Shown here: positions 17,323-26,503 of the stretch, piece after piece
How the letters are laid out: the number at the start of each line of letters is the position of its first letter
Position numbering within the stretch: the stretch's first letter is position 1
Source: Pseudoxanthomonas sangjuensis
GTDB taxonomy: Bacteria > Pseudomonadota > Gammaproteobacteria > Xanthomonadales > Xanthomonadaceae
Length of the DNA: 64,000 bases
NCBI RefSeq assembly: GCF_010211755.1
Contig: NZ_PDWR01000006.1
Coordinates: 1-64,000 of the forward strand
Direction of reading: 5' to 3'
Notes under the pieces: model-generated
Seen by the model: the letters and a program-made list of their open reading frames with translations, nothing else
Database searches by the model: none
What the model was told of the DNA's origin: nothing
Made by a program: the position numbers and the translations under genes

Positions 17323-17801
17323 CGCAGCGACTCCACGAAGATGCCGGCGATCGCTTCCAGCCCGCGCTGGTCGTCCTCGTCGAAGCGGCCCGGCACCGGG
17401 CTGTCGAGGTCGAATACGCCGATCAGTTCGCCGTCCTTCTGCAGCGGCACCACCAGTTCCGAACGCGAGGCCGAATCGCAGGCGATGTGGCCGGGGAAGG
17501 CGTCGACGTCGGCCACGCGCTGGGTCCGGCGCGTGCGCGCCGCGGCGCCGCACACGCCCTTGTCGAGCGCGATGCGCACGCAGGCCGGCTGGCCTTGGAA
17601 CGGGCCGACCACCAGTTCGTTGCCGTCGTGGAAGTAGAAGCCGACCCAGTTCAGTTCGGGCAGGGCGTGGTAGACCAGCGACGACAGGTTGGCCGCGTTG
17701 GCGACGCGGTCGCTTTCGCCGTGCAGCAGCGCGCGCACCTGTCCGGCCAGCTGCGCGTACTGCTCCGGCTTGCTGCCGCTTAGACTCTGCGAGGTGAACA
17801 T
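17319..17801 (-). CDS. msrC: Free methionine-(R)-sulfoxide reductase (GAF domain)
   Basis: Cytosolic repair enzyme that reduces free methionine R-sulfoxide with thioredoxin. The 160-residue product is one GAF domain with the family signatures NWVGFYFHDGNELVVGPFQG, IALDKGVCGAAA and DAFPGHIACDSASRSELVVPL (shown in part), including the two catalytic cysteines and the ending GVFDLDSP. Start ATG 17801 gives MFTSQSLSGSKPEQY. It is divergent from bioD (18 nt apart), so the two promoters must overlap the opposite genes or be leaderless, and it is coupled to the TfoX-domain gene. Confidence 0.92.
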   Translation of the reverse strand: MFTSQSLSGSKPEQYAQLAGQVRALLHGESDRVANAANLSSLVYHALPELNWVGFYFHDGNELVVGPFQGQPACVRIALDKGVCGAAARTRRTQRVADVDAFPGHIACDSASRSELVVPLQKDGELIGVFDLDSPVPGRFDEDDQRGLEAIAGIFVESLR

Positions 17802-17819
17802 CCCGACAGTGTAAGCCCG

Positions 17820-18491
17820 ATGGAGCTCCCCGGCATCTACGTGACCGGCACCGATACCGGCGCCGGCAAGACCGTCGCCAGCGCGGCCCTGCTGCACGCG
17901 TTGCGCGCGCGCGGCCGGCGCGCGGTGGGGATGAAGCCGGTCGCCAGCGGCTGCGTCGCGACGGCGGACGGCTGGCGCAACGACGACGCATTGGCGCTGC
18001 AGGCGGCCAGCGATCCGGTACCGGCCTACGGCGACCTCAATCCCTACGCGCTGCCGCTGCCGGTGGCACCGGAAATCGCCGCGCGCAAAATGGGCGTCGA
18101 GATCGAACTCGCCGTGATCCAGGCGGCGCATGCGCGGCTCGCGATGCACGCGGACACGGTGGTCGTCGAAGGCGTCGGCGGCTGGGCCGCGCCGCTGTCG
18201 GCGCAACTCGACCAGGCCGGCCTGGTCCGCGCGCTGCGCCTGCCGGTGCTGCTGGTCGTGGGCTTGCGGCTGGGCTGCATCAATCACGCGCGGTTGAGCG
18301 CGCGCGCGATCGTCGCCGACGGCCACGAACTGGTCGGCTGGATCGCCAACGAAGTCGATCCCGCGATGGACCGGATCGACGAGAACGTCGAAATCCTGTC
18401 GGCGCGGCTGGAGGAGGTGCCGTGCTGGGGGCGATTGCCGCATTCGCCGCGGGCGGGCGCCGGAGAGCTCGCGCGGCACCTGCGTTGGTAG
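17820..18491 (+). CDS. bioD: Dethiobiotin synthetase
   Basis: ATP-dependent carboxylase that closes the ureido ring of dethiobiotin from diaminopelargonic acid and CO2, the penultimate step of biotin synthesis. The 223-residue product has the P-loop GTDTGAGKTVAS near residue 10, the substrate lysine and loop MKPVASGC, the VVVEGVGGWAAPLS switch region near residue 115, and the LVVGLRLGCINHA motif. Start ATG 17820 directly precedes the Rossmann-like strand. It stands alone rather than in a bio operon. After the stop a GGTAGGAGCGCGCGGGCC remnant of a dispersed repeat is seen. Confidence 0.95.
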   Translation: MELPGIYVTGTDTGAGKTVASAALLHALRARGRRAVGMKPVASGCVATADGWRNDDALALQAASDPVPAYGDLNPYALPLPVAPEIAARKMGVEIELAVIQAAHARLAMHADTVVVEGVGGWAAPLSAQLDQAGLVRALRLPVLLVVGLRLGCINHARLSARAIVADGHELVGWIANEVDPAMDRIDENVEILSARLEEVPCWGRLPHSPRAGAGELARHLRW

Positions 18492-18577
18492 GAGCGCGCG
18501 GGCCGCGGGCACGGAACCTCCGGCCCTGCGGAGACCCCGGCCAAGCGCGTGCAGGGCCACACGGGAATCGCAGGCAT

Positions 18578-18608
18578 AAAAAAGCCCGGCAGCGTGGGGC
18601 TGCCGGGC
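18578..18608 (-). terminator. Intrinsic terminator after the phasin gene
   Basis: On the minus strand a 9-bp GC stem, GCCCGGCAG with CTGCCGGGC (18584-18592 and 18600-18608), is followed by six T residues (18578-18583). This is a canonical rho-independent terminator located 60 nt downstream of the phasin stop. Confidence 0.88.
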
Positions 18609-18667
18609 CCGTTGCGCGGAGGGAGGGGAGCCGCGCAAATCCTGGTGAAGCGTGCCCTGTCGGGCGC

Positions 18668-19060
18668 TTACTTGGCCTTCGCGGCCTTGGTGGCCTTGGC
18701 CACGCTGGCCTGGACCGTCTCGCTGGCGCTCTCGAACTGGCTCTTGGCCAGCTGGCCGAAGGCTTCGCCGGTCTTCAGCGTGACGCCGAAGACTTCCTGG
18801 CCGGCGGCAATCAGGCGCTCGGCGTTGTCCTTGGCGACCTGCAGGCCCTTCGGCCACAGGGTCTTGTAGGCCTCGAGGTCGCGGACTTCGGCCAGCTCGT
18901 CGATGTACGCGGTGGTCGCGTCGACGTTCTTTTCGAAAGCCTTGAGCTGCACGCCGAACACGGTCTCGGCGCTTTCCAGGGCCAGGCGGTTGGCGCGCGA
19001 AGCGGCGGCCGCGAACTGGTGGGTGAAGGTGCTGAACTGGTTGGTGAACTGGGCGGACAT
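18668..19060 (-). CDS. Phasin family protein
   Basis: A 130-residue, nearly all-helical protein matching phasin family PF09361: MSAQFTNQFSTFTHQF at the N-terminus, then amphipathic helices (ALESAETVFGVQLKAFEKNV, NAERLIAAGQEVFGV), and a Lys/Ala-rich tail KATKAAKAK. Phasins coat polyhydroxyalkanoate granules, but the family in xanthomonads is often found without a PHA operon and may have a general stress or chaperone-like role. Start ATG 19060 with GGAGCA 10 nt before it. Monocistronic, with its own terminator. Confidence 0.88.
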   Translation of the reverse strand: MSAQFTNQFSTFTHQFAAAASRANRLALESAETVFGVQLKAFEKNVDATTAYIDELAEVRDLEAYKTLWPKGLQVAKDNAERLIAAGQEVFGVTLKTGEAFGQLAKSQFESASETVQASVAKATKAAKAK

Positions 19061-19273
19061 GATTCTGTGCTCCGGGGTGAAGAGGCGTGCCTCCATGTTG
19101 CGTCGCAGCATAGACCCGGTTTTGTTGCAACGCAATAAGCTGCGTATGGTTATCCGACGAACGGTAGGTGCTCGTTAAGAATCAGGGGGTTGCAACCGTT
19201 TTTTTGCCTGTTCAGTCCAGCCGTGGGCGGGCTGGCCGGGCGGTCCGGACAGGGTCCGCCCGGCAGAAGCGGC

Positions 19274-19630
19274 CTACGGCCCGCGGTAGCGGCTGCCGGC
19301 GGTGCAGGTTTCGTGGACCACGACCTCGCTCAGGCCCGGCAACGCCGGCTTCAGTTGCGCCCAGATCCACGCGGCGATGCGTTCGCTGGTCGGGTTCTCC
19401 AGGCCTTCGATGTCGTTGAGGTAGTGGTGGTCCAGCCGCGCGAAGACCGGTGCGAACGCCGCCTTGATGTCGGCGAAGTCCATCACCCAGCCGGTGTGCG
19501 GGTCGATCTCGCCGGAGACATGCAACTCGATCTTGAACGAATGCCCGTGCAGGCGCGCGCACTTGTGCCCCTCCGGCACGTTCGGCAGGCGGTGCGCGGC
19601 CTCGATGTGGAAGACCTTGAAGATGTCCAT
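19274..19630 (-). CDS. queD: 6-carboxytetrahydropterin synthase QueD
   Basis: Converts 7,8-dihydroneopterin triphosphate to 6-carboxy-5,6,7,8-tetrahydropterin, a step toward queuosine tRNA modification. At 118 residues it has the expected size. Zinc ligands are His in IEAAHRLP and HGHSF; the active-site Cys is in HKCARLHGH, and the closing HETCTAGS carries the conserved Glu. Start ATG 19630 (MDIFKVF). It lies 37 nt after the helicase stop on the same strand; whether they share a transcript is open. The 213 nt downstream to the phasin start hold GC-rich inverted repeats (CCGGGCGG/CCGCCCGG near 19236-19265) but no gene. Confidence 0.93.
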   Translation of the reverse strand: MDIFKVFHIEAAHRLPNVPEGHKCARLHGHSFKIELHVSGEIDPHTGWVMDFADIKAAFAPVFARLDHHYLNDIEGLENPTSERIAAWIWAQLKPALPGLSEVVVHETCTAGSRYRGP

Positions 19631-19667
19631 CGCGCGATTCTCGACCCCGGTGCGATCCGTCGCAACG

Positions 19668-21020
19668 TCAGCCGTTGCGGCTGGCGCCGTGGCGCTGGCC
19701 ACGCTGTCCCTGCTGGCCGCGACGTTCGCCGCTACCGTGTTTTTTCGGGCCGGCGTGCGCATGCCGCGGCGCGTCGCCGTGCGGACGGCGTGCGTGCACG
19801 GGCTTGTTGCCCTGCGGCTTGCGCGGCGGGCGCTGCCCGCCCGGCTGCTCGGCCTTGCCCGGGGCGCTGTTGCCCCAGCGGATCGGCACCTGCGGCTCGA
19901 AGCCGGGCACGTCGCGGATCTCCATGTCCTGCTTCAGCAGGCGCACGATCGCGCGCAGGTACTTGGCGTCGTCCTGCCCGACCAGCGACACCGCTTCGCC
20001 CTGCGAGCCGTTGCGGCCGGTGCGGCCGATCCGGTGCACGTAGTCCTCGGCGACCATCGGCAGGTCGAAGTTGATGACCTTCGGCAATTCGCTGATGTCG
20101 ATGCCGCGCGCGGCGATGTCGGTGGCGACCAGCACCGGCACCTTGCCGGCCTTGAATTCGTTGAGCGCGCGCTGGCGCTGGTTCTGGCTCTTGTTGCCGT
20201 GGATCGCCGCGGCGCGGATGCCGGACTTCCCCAGGAACAGCGCCAGCTTGTCGCTGCCGTGCTTGGTGCGGGCGAACACCAGGGTCTGCACGCGCGCGTC
20301 CTGCGCCAGCAGGTGCAGCAACAGGTCGCGCTTGCGCCCGGTATCGACCGGATGCACGCGGTGGGCGATGGTCTCGGCGACGGTGTTCTGCGGGGTCACC
20401 ATCACTTCGCGCGGATCGCGCATGAATTCCTTCGCCAGCTGCTTGATCGGCTCGGCGAAGGTCGCCGAGAACAGCAGGGTCTGGCGGTTCTGCCGCGGCA
20501 GCTTGGCGAGGATGCGCTTGATCGACGGCAGGAAGCCCATGTCGAGCATGCGGTCGGCCTCGTCCAGCACCAGCACCTCGATGCCGGACAGGTCGACGCT
20601 GCGGCGTTCGATGTGGTCGATCAGCCGGCCCGGGCAGGCGATCACCAGGTCGACGCCGCGGCGCAGCGCGTCGAGCTGGTTGCCCATGCCGACGCCGCCG
20701 TAGATGGTCGTGCTGGGCACGCGCAGGTACTTGCCGTAGCCGCGGATGCTGTCGTGCACCTGTACCGCCAGTTCGCGGGTCGGGGTTAGCACCAGCGCGC
20801 GCGGCTTGCGCGTGCGGTTGGGTTCGGCCGCCAGCTTCTGCAGCAGCGGCAGGCCGAACGCGGCAGTCTTGCCGGTGCCGGTCTGGGCGCCGGCCAGCAG
20901 GTCGTGGCCGGCGAGGGCCAGCGGGATGGCCTGCTGCTGGATCGGGGTCGGGGTGGCGTAGCCCTGTTCGGACAGGGCGCGCAGCAGGGTGGGCGCAAGC
21001 CCGAGGTTTTCGAACGACAT
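19668..21020 (-). CDS. rhlE: DEAD-box RNA helicase, RhlE type
   Basis: ATP-dependent RNA helicase of 450 residues. The motifs appear in order: Q motif [14 protein letters not shown], motif I AQTGTGKT, Ia [14 protein letters not shown] ([13 protein letters not shown]), III SAT, then the second RecA lobe with ARGIDI and HRIGRTGR. The closing 70 residues form a basic Gly/Arg/His/Gln-rich tail ([20 protein letters not shown]) typical of RhlE-group proteins and likely to bind RNA. Start ATG 21020. A 250-nt leader precedes it, with TACAAT on the minus strand at 21277-21282 as a likely -10 box; such long leaders are usual for cold-regulated helicases. Confidence 0.93.
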   Translation of the reverse strand: MSFENLGLAPTLLRALSEQGYATPTPIQQQAIPLALAGHDLLAGAQTGTGKTAAFGLPLLQKLAAEPNRTRKPRALVLTPTRELAVQVHDSIRGYGKYLRVPSTTIYGGVGMGNQLDALRRGVDLVIACPGRLIDHIERRSVDLSGIEVLVLDEADRMLDMGFLPSIKRILAKLPRQNRQTLLFSATFAEPIKQLAKEFMRDPREVMVTPQNTVAETIAHRVHPVDTGRKRDLLLHLLAQDARVQTLVFARTKHGSDKLALFLGKSGIRAAAIHGNKSQNQRQRALNEFKAGKVPVLVATDIAARGIDISELPKVINFDLPMVAEDYVHRIGRTGRNGSQGEAVSLVGQDDAKYLRAIVRLLKQDMEIRDVPGFEPQVPIRWGNSAPGKAEQPGGQRPPRKPQGNKPVHARRPHGDAPRHAHAGPKKHGSGERRGQQGQRGQRHGASRNG

Positions 21021-21367
21021 GGGGTGGAGCTCCAGTGGGTCGCACGCGCCCGCCGCGCCCGCCGGCAAGGCGGATGTCGCGATCGAGGCGATGCGATGGC
21101 TACCCGAAGCGTTCCCGATGAACCGCGCTGCGAGAGGGGATGGACGGCGGAGCCGGACGGCGGGCCGCGCTTGCAGGGCGAAAGGCGTCGGGAGGGCTGG
21201 CGGGGCGTTCAGCCCTGCCGTTCGGCCCGTGGGGGGCATGCCGATGGGAAACGACGGCCGCCTGCAAGCGGCGCGCATTGTACCCGACTTTGGGCGTATT
21301 GACCGGTTTCCGCCGGCAAGCTGCGTATGATGTGCATGTGCAGAAGGCAGATCGTCGAAGCCCGTCC
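21021..21367. promoter_or_regulatory. Divergent intergenic region of rhlE and the FNR-type regulator gene
   Basis: 347 nt without a convincing gene. Minus strand: TACAAT (21277-21282) is a likely -10 for rhlE. Plus strand: TATGAT near 21327 is a possible -10 for the regulator, with TTGACC near 21299 a little too far (21 nt) to be its -35. No TTGAT-N4-ATCAA site is present, so no sign of FNR autoregulation here. Confidence 0.4.
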
Positions 21368-22129
21368 ATGAACATCCGCGTCCTCAACCGGCCGATCGGC
21401 CAAGCGTCGCGATTGCGCGTTGTGCAGAACCATTGCGACGCGCATGGCTGCACCGGCTGCCTGGTGCGGCACCTGGCGATCTGCAGCGCGCTGCCGGCGG
21501 AAGAAGCCGCCGCCCTGGAGCAGCACGCCGGCGACGTGGTGGTGCCCGCCGGGCAGGTGCTGGCGCGCGAAGGCGACACCCGCCGCTACGTATTCACGGT
21601 GACCTCCGGCTCGCTGCGGCGGATCCGTTTCCTGCCCGACGGCCGCCGGCTGGTGGCCGGGTTCCTGATGCCGGGCGACTTCATCGGCTTCAGCGGCGCC
21701 ACCCGCTACCGCCATTCGATCGAGGCGATCGAGGACAGCGTGCTGTGCGCGTTCTCGTCGCAGGACATGCGCGAGCTGTGCGACCGCTACCCGGAGCTGG
21801 AGCGCGAACTGCTGGAGCGCGCCTGCGTGGAACTGGACAACACCCGCAACAACCTGATGTCGCTGGCGCGGATGACGCCGGTCGAGCGCCTCGCCGGGTT
21901 CCTGCTCGACATGGCCGCGCGGCGCAAGCGCCAGGGCCTCGACGAAGCGAGCGTGGCCCTGCCGATGACCCGCGCCGACATCGCCGACTACCTCGGCCTG
22001 ACCGTGGAAACCGTCAGCCGCTGCTTCACCAAGCTGCGCAGCCAGGGGGCCATCGCCACCGACGATCCGCAGCACGTGCGGCTGCTGCAGCCGGAAGCGC
22101 TGGAGGCGCTGGCCGAAGCGCGCGGCTGA
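21368..22129 (+). CDS. fnr: FNR-type Crp family oxygen-sensing regulator
   Basis: Global regulator of low-oxygen genes, 253 residues. N-terminal cysteines 23, 28, 31 and 39 (C-DAHG-CTGC-LVRHLAI-C) plus Cys127 (DSVLCAF) can supply the four ligands of an oxygen-labile [4Fe-4S] cluster, though the spacing differs slightly from E. coli FNR. A cyclic-nucleotide-fold domain spans about residues 45-160. The C-terminal helix-turn-helix contains GLTVETVSRCFTKL; its ExxSR recognition pattern is that of FNR, which reads TTGAT-N4-ATCAA. Such a site lies between ccoN and cydA in this window. The gene converges with cydC, the last gene of the cco-cyd assembly run. Confidence 0.92.
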   Translation: MNIRVLNRPIGQASRLRVVQNHCDAHGCTGCLVRHLAICSALPAEEAAALEQHAGDVVVPAGQVLAREGDTRRYVFTVTSGSLRRIRFLPDGRRLVAGFLMPGDFIGFSGATRYRHSIEAIEDSVLCAFSSQDMRELCDRYPELERELLERACVELDNTRNNLMSLARMTPVERLAGFLLDMAARRKRQGLDEASVALPMTRADIADYLGLTVETVSRCFTKLRSQGAIATDDPQHVRLLQPEALEALAEARG

Positions 22130-22192
22130 TCCGCCCCGCGCATGCGCCGCGGGTGGCGCTCCCGCGAAGGACCACGCGCCCGTGGGGCGCGC

Positions 22193-23839
22193 CTACGCCG
22201 GGACCAGCTTGCCGTCGATGAGGCGATAGCTCGCGTGCACGACGCCATCGGGCAGTTCGTCGTGGCAGACCAGCAGCACGCTGCGCGTCCCGCTGGCGGC
22301 GGCGATGTCGCGCAGCAGTTCGTTCGCGGTGTCGACGTCGAGGCCTTCGGTCGGCTCGTCGAGCAGCAGCAGCGGCGCCTCGCGCAGCAGCGCGCGCGCC
22401 AACGCCAGGCGCCGCGCCTGGCCGGCGGAGAGCGTCGCGCCGCGTTCGCCGATCCACGCGTCCAGTCCGTCCGGCAACGCGCGGATCGCGGCATCCAGCT
22501 TCGCCTGCTGCAGCGCGCGCCACAATCGCGCGTCGTCGGCGTGCGGATCGCCGAGGCGCAGGTTGTCGCGCACGCTGCCGGCGAACACCGGCGCGTCCTG
22601 CGGCAGCCAGGCGCTGCGCGCGTGCCAGTCGGCCGGGTCGAATCCGCGCAGGTCGATGCCGCCATGGCGCACCGAGCCCGACTGCGGGTCGCGCAGGCGC
22701 AACGCCAGCGCCAGCAGCGAACTCTTGCCTTCGCCGCTGTCGCCGTGGATGGCGATGCGCTGGCCGGGGGCGATGCGCAGGTTCGCGCCGGCCAGCACTT
22801 CGCGCTCGCCGTCGTGCCAGCGGAAATGAACCTCGCGGAATTCCAGTTCCGCCTGCGGCAACGGCGTTTGCGGCGCCACCGCCGGATCGGCGACCGGCGG
22901 CGCCTGCATTGCGAGCGCTTGCAGCCGGTGCCGCGAAGCCTGCGCCGCGCGCAGCGACTGCCAGGCCGGGCCGACGCCGGCGGCGGCCTCGAACGCCGCC
23001 AGCGCCATGAAGAACAGGCCGCCGGCGGCGGGCGCGGACAGGCGGCCGGCATGCGCCGAATCGAGCAGCAGCCACAGCAGCGCCGGCAGCGCCAGTGCGA
23101 CCAGCGCGGCATGCAGCGCCGTGCCCAGCGCCACGCGACGCGCGCGGGAGCGTTCCAGCGCCTCGAGTTCGCGGCTGCGCGCTTCGACCTGCGCGATCCA
23201 GCTTGCGCCGGCCTCCATCGCGGCGAGGTCGGTCGCGCCTTCCAGGCCTTCCAGCACCGCGCTGCGCATCGCCGCGCGGGCGCGCGCGGCCCGCGGCTCG
23301 AGGTCGTGGTTGCCGGCATCGACCAGCAGCGGAACGCCGAAGCCGAGGGCCAGCAGCACGCAGGCGAGCAGCACGCCGGCGTCCGGCAGCGCGGCCAGTG
23401 CCACCGCCACGGCGACGGCCGCCAGCGTTGCCAGCGCCAGCAGCGGCCCCCGCGCGCGCACCAGCAGGCCATCGAGGTTGTCGACGTCGGCGACCAGCCG
23501 CGCCACCAGGTCGCCGCCGCGATGCCGGCCCAGGCCCAGCGGCGCCAGCGGCAGCAGCTTCGCGAACAGCCACGTGCGCAGGTCGCGGGCGATGCGCAGC
23601 GTCGTTTCGTGCCCGCTCAGTTTTTCGAAATAGCGCGAGAGTATCCGCGCGAAGGTCAGCGCGCGGATGCCGGCCGACGGGCCGAAGAAGTTGAAGCCGG
23701 TCGCGTAGCCGGCCAGCGCCGCGGCGGTGAGGAAGTGCCCGGCCAGGCCGAGCAGGCCCGCGCCGGCGAGCAGGGTCGACAGCAGCAGCGCGACGGTCAG
23801 CGCGACGCCGCGCCAGTGCCGGCGGAGGATCGCGTTCAT
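22193..23839 (-). CDS. cydC: Heterodimeric thiol ABC exporter subunit CydC
   Basis: Half of the CydDC exporter that sends cysteine and glutathione to the periplasm, needed for assembly of cytochrome bd and c-type cytochromes. 548 residues: six-helix membrane domain, then an ATPase domain with Walker A GDSGEGKSS (near residue 375), signature LSAGQARRLALARAL and Walker B LLLLDEPTEGLD. FNFFGPSAGIRALTFARILSRYFEKLSGHE in the first part is characteristic of CydC (quoted in part here). Start ATG 23839 overlaps the cydD stop by 4 nt. Last gene of the cco run; a small hairpin follows at 22176-22190. Confidence 0.93.
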   Translation of the reverse strand: MNAILRRHWRGVALTVALLLSTLLAGAGLLGLAGHFLTAAALAGYATGFNFFGPSAGIRALTFARILSRYFEKLSGHETTLRIARDLRTWLFAKLLPLAPLGLGRHRGGDLVARLVADVDNLDGLLVRARGPLLALATLAAVAVAVALAALPDAGVLLACVLLALGFGVPLLVDAGNHDLEPRAARARAAMRSAVLEGLEGATDLAAMEAGASWIAQVEARSRELEALERSRARRVALGTALHAALVALALPALLWLLLDSAHAGRLSAPAAGGLFFMALAAFEAAAGVGPAWQSLRAAQASRHRLQALAMQAPPVADPAVAPQTPLPQAELEFREVHFRWHDGEREVLAGANLRIAPGQRIAIHGDSGEGKSSLLALALRLRDPQSGSVRHGGIDLRGFDPADWHARSAWLPQDAPVFAGSVRDNLRLGDPHADDARLWRALQQAKLDAAIRALPDGLDAWIGERGATLSAGQARRLALARALLREAPLLLLDEPTEGLDVDTANELLRDIAAASGTRSVLLVCHDELPDGVVHASYRLIDGKLVPA

Positions 23840-25596
23840 CGCGCCGCCTCGATGCGGCCTTCCGGCAGGCGCAGCACGCGTCCCGCCATGCGCATCGCCG
23901 CGGCGCTGTGCGTGGCGAGCACCAGGATGCGTCCGCGCGCGAATGCGTCGAGCGCCGCGAGCAGCGCGGCCTCGGTGTCCGGGTCGAGGAACGCGGTCGG
24001 CTCGTCGAGCAGCAGCAGGTCCGGCTCGCGCAGCAGCGCGCGCGCCAGCGCGATGCGCCGCGCCTCGCCGCCGGACAGGCCGAAGCCGCGCTCGCCGATG
24101 CGCGTGTCCAGCCCCTGCGGCAGCTTCGCGGCGAAGCGCAGCACCTGCGCGGCTTCGGCGGCGGCGTGCAGTTGCGCGTCGCCGGCGTGCGGCGCGGCGA
24201 TGCGCAGGTTGTCGGCGATGCTGCCGTGGAACAGGTGCGGGCGTTGCGGCGCGTAGCCGATGCGCAGCGATGGATCGCGGCGGATCCCGCCGGCCGCCGG
24301 CGGCAGCCAGCCGGCCAGCGCTTCCAGCAGCGTGCTCTTGCCGCAGCCGCTGCGGCCAACGACGGCGAGGCGGTCGTCGCGGGCGAGTTGGAAGCAAAGG
24401 CGTTCGAATACCGGCTGCGCCGCGTCCTCGGGTCGCAGCGCCAGGTCGGCAACGACAACGCATCCCGCGGCAGCGACGCCGGTCGCGGACGCGAGGCCGG
24501 CATTCGCTTCCGCCGGATCGGCGCTGGTTTCGAGACCTGTCGCCGGGACTCCGTTCGCGACCGGCATCGCCCCCGCGGGCGGGATTTCCGGCGCAATGCG
24601 TTCGATTTCGTCGAGGGCGGCGAGGGCGGCTGCACGGTCGTGGTAGTGCGCGGCGAGCCGGCGCAGCGGCGCGTAGAACTCCGGCGCGAGCAGCAGGCAG
24701 AACACGCCGGCGGCCAGGCTCGGCGGCGCGGCGCGCAAATGCAGCATGCCGAGGTGGGTCAGGCCCAGGTAGACCGCGACCATCGCCACGCTGATCGAGG
24801 CGAAGAATTCCAGCACCGCCGACGACAGCAGGGCGATGCGCAACACCTTCATCGTGCGCACGCGCAGGTCTTCGGCGGCTTCGCGCACGCCGTCCAGTTC
24901 GGCCGCGCCGCGGCCGTACAGGCGGATCAGGCCGAGCCCGCGCAGGCGGTCGGCGAAGTGGCCGCCCATCCGCGCCAGCGCCTGCAGCTGGCGGCGGCTC
25001 GCCGCTTCCGCGCCCCAGCCGGCCAGCATCATGAACACCGGGATCAGCGGCAGGGTCAGCAGCAGGATCGTGCCGACGACGCGGTCGACGAAGAATGCCG
25101 CGACCAGCAGTAGCGGCGGCACCGCGGCGACTTCGGCGCGCGCGGGCACGTAATTGCCGAAGTGGCGTCCGATCGCGTCGACGTGCGCGCCGGCCAGTTC
25201 CGCCAGCCCGCCGCTGCGTTGCCGGCGCAGCCAGCGCGGGCCGTGCCCGAGCAGCCGGCGGAACAGCTCCGTGCGCAAGCGCTGGCGGATCCGCGCGACC
25301 GCCGCATCGGCGCGGTCGCACGCCAGCCACGCCAGCGCGGCGCGCAACAGCGCGATGGCCGCCAGCCACGCGAACGCCGGCAGGGACTGCCCGGGCGGGG
25401 CGCGTTCGACGAACACGCGCTGCACCGCGATCGCGATCGCCGCCGCCTGCGCGACCAGCAGCCAGCCGGCCAGCACCTGCGCGGCGGAGGCGGCGCGCAA
25501 CGACGCGTTCCCGGGCGCGCCGAGGGCGGCCAGGCGTCGCGAAGGCGTCGGTCGTGCGTTTTCGCTGCCGTGCTGCGTCGCTACGCCCGCGGTCAT
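23836..25596 (-). CDS. cydD: Thiol ABC exporter subunit CydD
   Basis: Partner of CydC. 586 residues: membrane domain with VFVERAPPGQSLPAF and WLACDRADAAVARIRQRLR, then an ATPase domain with Walker A GRSGCGKST, signature LSGGEARRIALARAL and Walker B LLLLDEPTAFLD. A long Pro/Ala-rich stretch of roughly 50 residues (around PAGAMPVANGVPATGLETSA) links the two domains, longer than usual. Start ATG 25596 overlaps the stop of the TauE/SafE-like gene by 4 nt (ATGA), so bd-oxidase assembly is coupled to the cbb3 assembly genes. The N-terminal 35 residues are hydrophilic. Confidence 0.93.
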   Translation of the reverse strand: MTAGVATQHGSENARPTPSRRLAALGAPGNASLRAASAAQVLAGWLLVAQAAAIAIAVQRVFVERAPPGQSLPAFAWLAAIALLRAALAWLACDRADAAVARIRQRLRTELFRRLLGHGPRWLRRQRSGGLAELAGAHVDAIGRHFGNYVPARAEVAAVPPLLLVAAFFVDRVVGTILLLTLPLIPVFMMLAGWGAEAASRRQLQALARMGGHFADRLRGLGLIRLYGRGAAELDGVREAAEDLRVRTMKVLRIALLSSAVLEFFASISVAMVAVYLGLTHLGMLHLRAAPPSLAAGVFCLLLAPEFYAPLRRLAAHYHDRAAALAALDEIERIAPEIPPAGAMPVANGVPATGLETSADPAEANAGLASATGVAAAGCVVVADLALRPEDAAQPVFERLCFQLARDDRLAVVGRSGCGKSTLLEALAGWLPPAAGGIRRDPSLRIGYAPQRPHLFHGSIADNLRIAAPHAGDAQLHAAAEAAQVLRFAAKLPQGLDTRIGERGFGLSGGEARRIALARALLREPDLLLLDEPTAFLDPDTEAALLAALDAFARGRILVLATHSAAAMRMAGRVLRLPEGRIEAAR

Positions 25597-26318
25597 GCCG
25601 GCAGGCTGCCACAACCCAGCGCCGACAGCGCGCCGTGCAGCGCCGGCACGCGCATCAGCCACGGCGCCGACAGGGTCAGCAGGCCGGCGAGCAGCACCAC
25701 GCCGGCGGCGGCGCGCCGCCAGCCGGGGCGGTGCAGCCAGCCGGACAGGCGTGCGCCGGACCAGGTCAGCGGCAGCATCACCGGCAGCGTGCCGAGGCCG
25801 AACGCGGCCATGGTCAGCGCCGCGTCGCGCGCGTTGCCCTGCAGCCATGCGGCGGTCAGCAGGCTCAGGCTCAGCCCGCACGGCAGCCAGCCCCACAGCA
25901 TGCCCAGCGCGAAGCGCCGCCAGCCCTGGTCGGCCGGCAGCAGCGCGCGCTGCAGCGGCTGCAGCTTCGACCACAGCTTCGCGCCGGGCCTGGCGAGGAA
26001 ATCGAAGCGCCCGCCGCGGTCGAACAGACGCAGCGCGACCAGCACCAGCACCCCGCCCGTGGCCATGCGCAGGCCCAGCGCCAGCCATTCGATGCGAAGC
26101 ACCTTCAGCAGCCCGCCGCCGATGCCGCCGGCCAGCGCGCCGGCGGCGACGTAGCCGGCGACGCGGCCCAGGTTCACCTGCAGCGCCGGCAGCCAGCCGC
26201 GCGAGGCCGAGGCCGCGGAGAAACCGGTGGCGATGCCGCCGCACATCGCCGCGCAATGCGCGCTGCCCAGCGTGCCGGCGGCCAGCGCCGCGAGCAGCAC
26301 CAGCCCGTCAACCGGCAT
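25593..26318 (-). CDS. TauE/SafE-like membrane protein of the cco cluster
   Basis: A 241-residue, about six-helix membrane protein of the sulfite exporter TauE/SafE superfamily (DUF/cytochrome biogenesis branch) often found after ccoS. The start of the protein bears the HCAAMCGG motif, shared with members suspected of copper delivery to cbb3 oxidase. Other features are WGWLPCGLSLSLLTAAW and GLGTLPVMLPLTW, the second repeat. Start ATG 26318 overlaps the end of ccoS by 11 nt; the stop overlaps the cydD start by 4 nt. A role in copper or thiol handling for oxidase maturation is inferred from context only. Confidence 0.85.
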   Translation of the reverse strand: MPVDGLVLLAALAAGTLGSAHCAAMCGGIATGFSAASASRGWLPALQVNLGRVAGYVAAGALAGGIGGGLLKVLRIEWLALGLRMATGGVLVLVALRLFDRGGRFDFLARPGAKLWSKLQPLQRALLPADQGWRRFALGMLWGWLPCGLSLSLLTAAWLQGNARDAALTMAAFGLGTLPVMLPLTWSGARLSGWLHRPGWRRAAAGVVLLAGLLTLSAPWLMRVPALHGALSALGCGSLPA

Positions 26319-26493
26319 CGCGCGCGTTCCGTTCGCGGGGCCGGCCGGAAGGCCTGTCGTCGTCCTCGAGGATGTCCAGCGCCGGCGTGTCGAGGTCGTC
26401 GAACTGGCCGCGCCTGACCGCCCACACGAACGCGGCGATGGCCACACCCAGCAGCACCAGGCTGATCGGCACCAGCATCAACAGGATGTTCAT
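26308..26493 (-). CDS. ccoS: cbb3-type oxidase assembly protein CcoS
   Basis: Small single-helix protein of 61 residues required in other bacteria for insertion of heme b and copper into CcoN. The membrane segment is MNILLMLVPISLVLLGVAIAAF, followed by the family's WAVRRGQFDDLDTPALDIL motif (shown in part) and a charged tail. Start ATG 26493, ten nt after the ccoI stop. Small size, motif and place make the call secure. Confidence 0.93.
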   Translation of the reverse strand: MNILLMLVPISLVLLGVAIAAFVWAVRRGQFDDLDTPALDILEDDDRPSGRPRERNARDAG

Positions 26494-26503
26494 GGCGCTG
26501 CGC

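Noticed and set aside
21290-21340. FNR autoregulatory site before the fnr gene
   Set aside because: TTGAC and GGCAA are present but do not form TTGAT-N4-ATCAA with correct spacing.
22176-22190. Hairpin GCGCCC-gtg-GGGCGC as terminator of the cco-cyd run
   Set aside because: Only 6 bp and no T-tract on either strand; could pause transcription but cannot be called a terminator.
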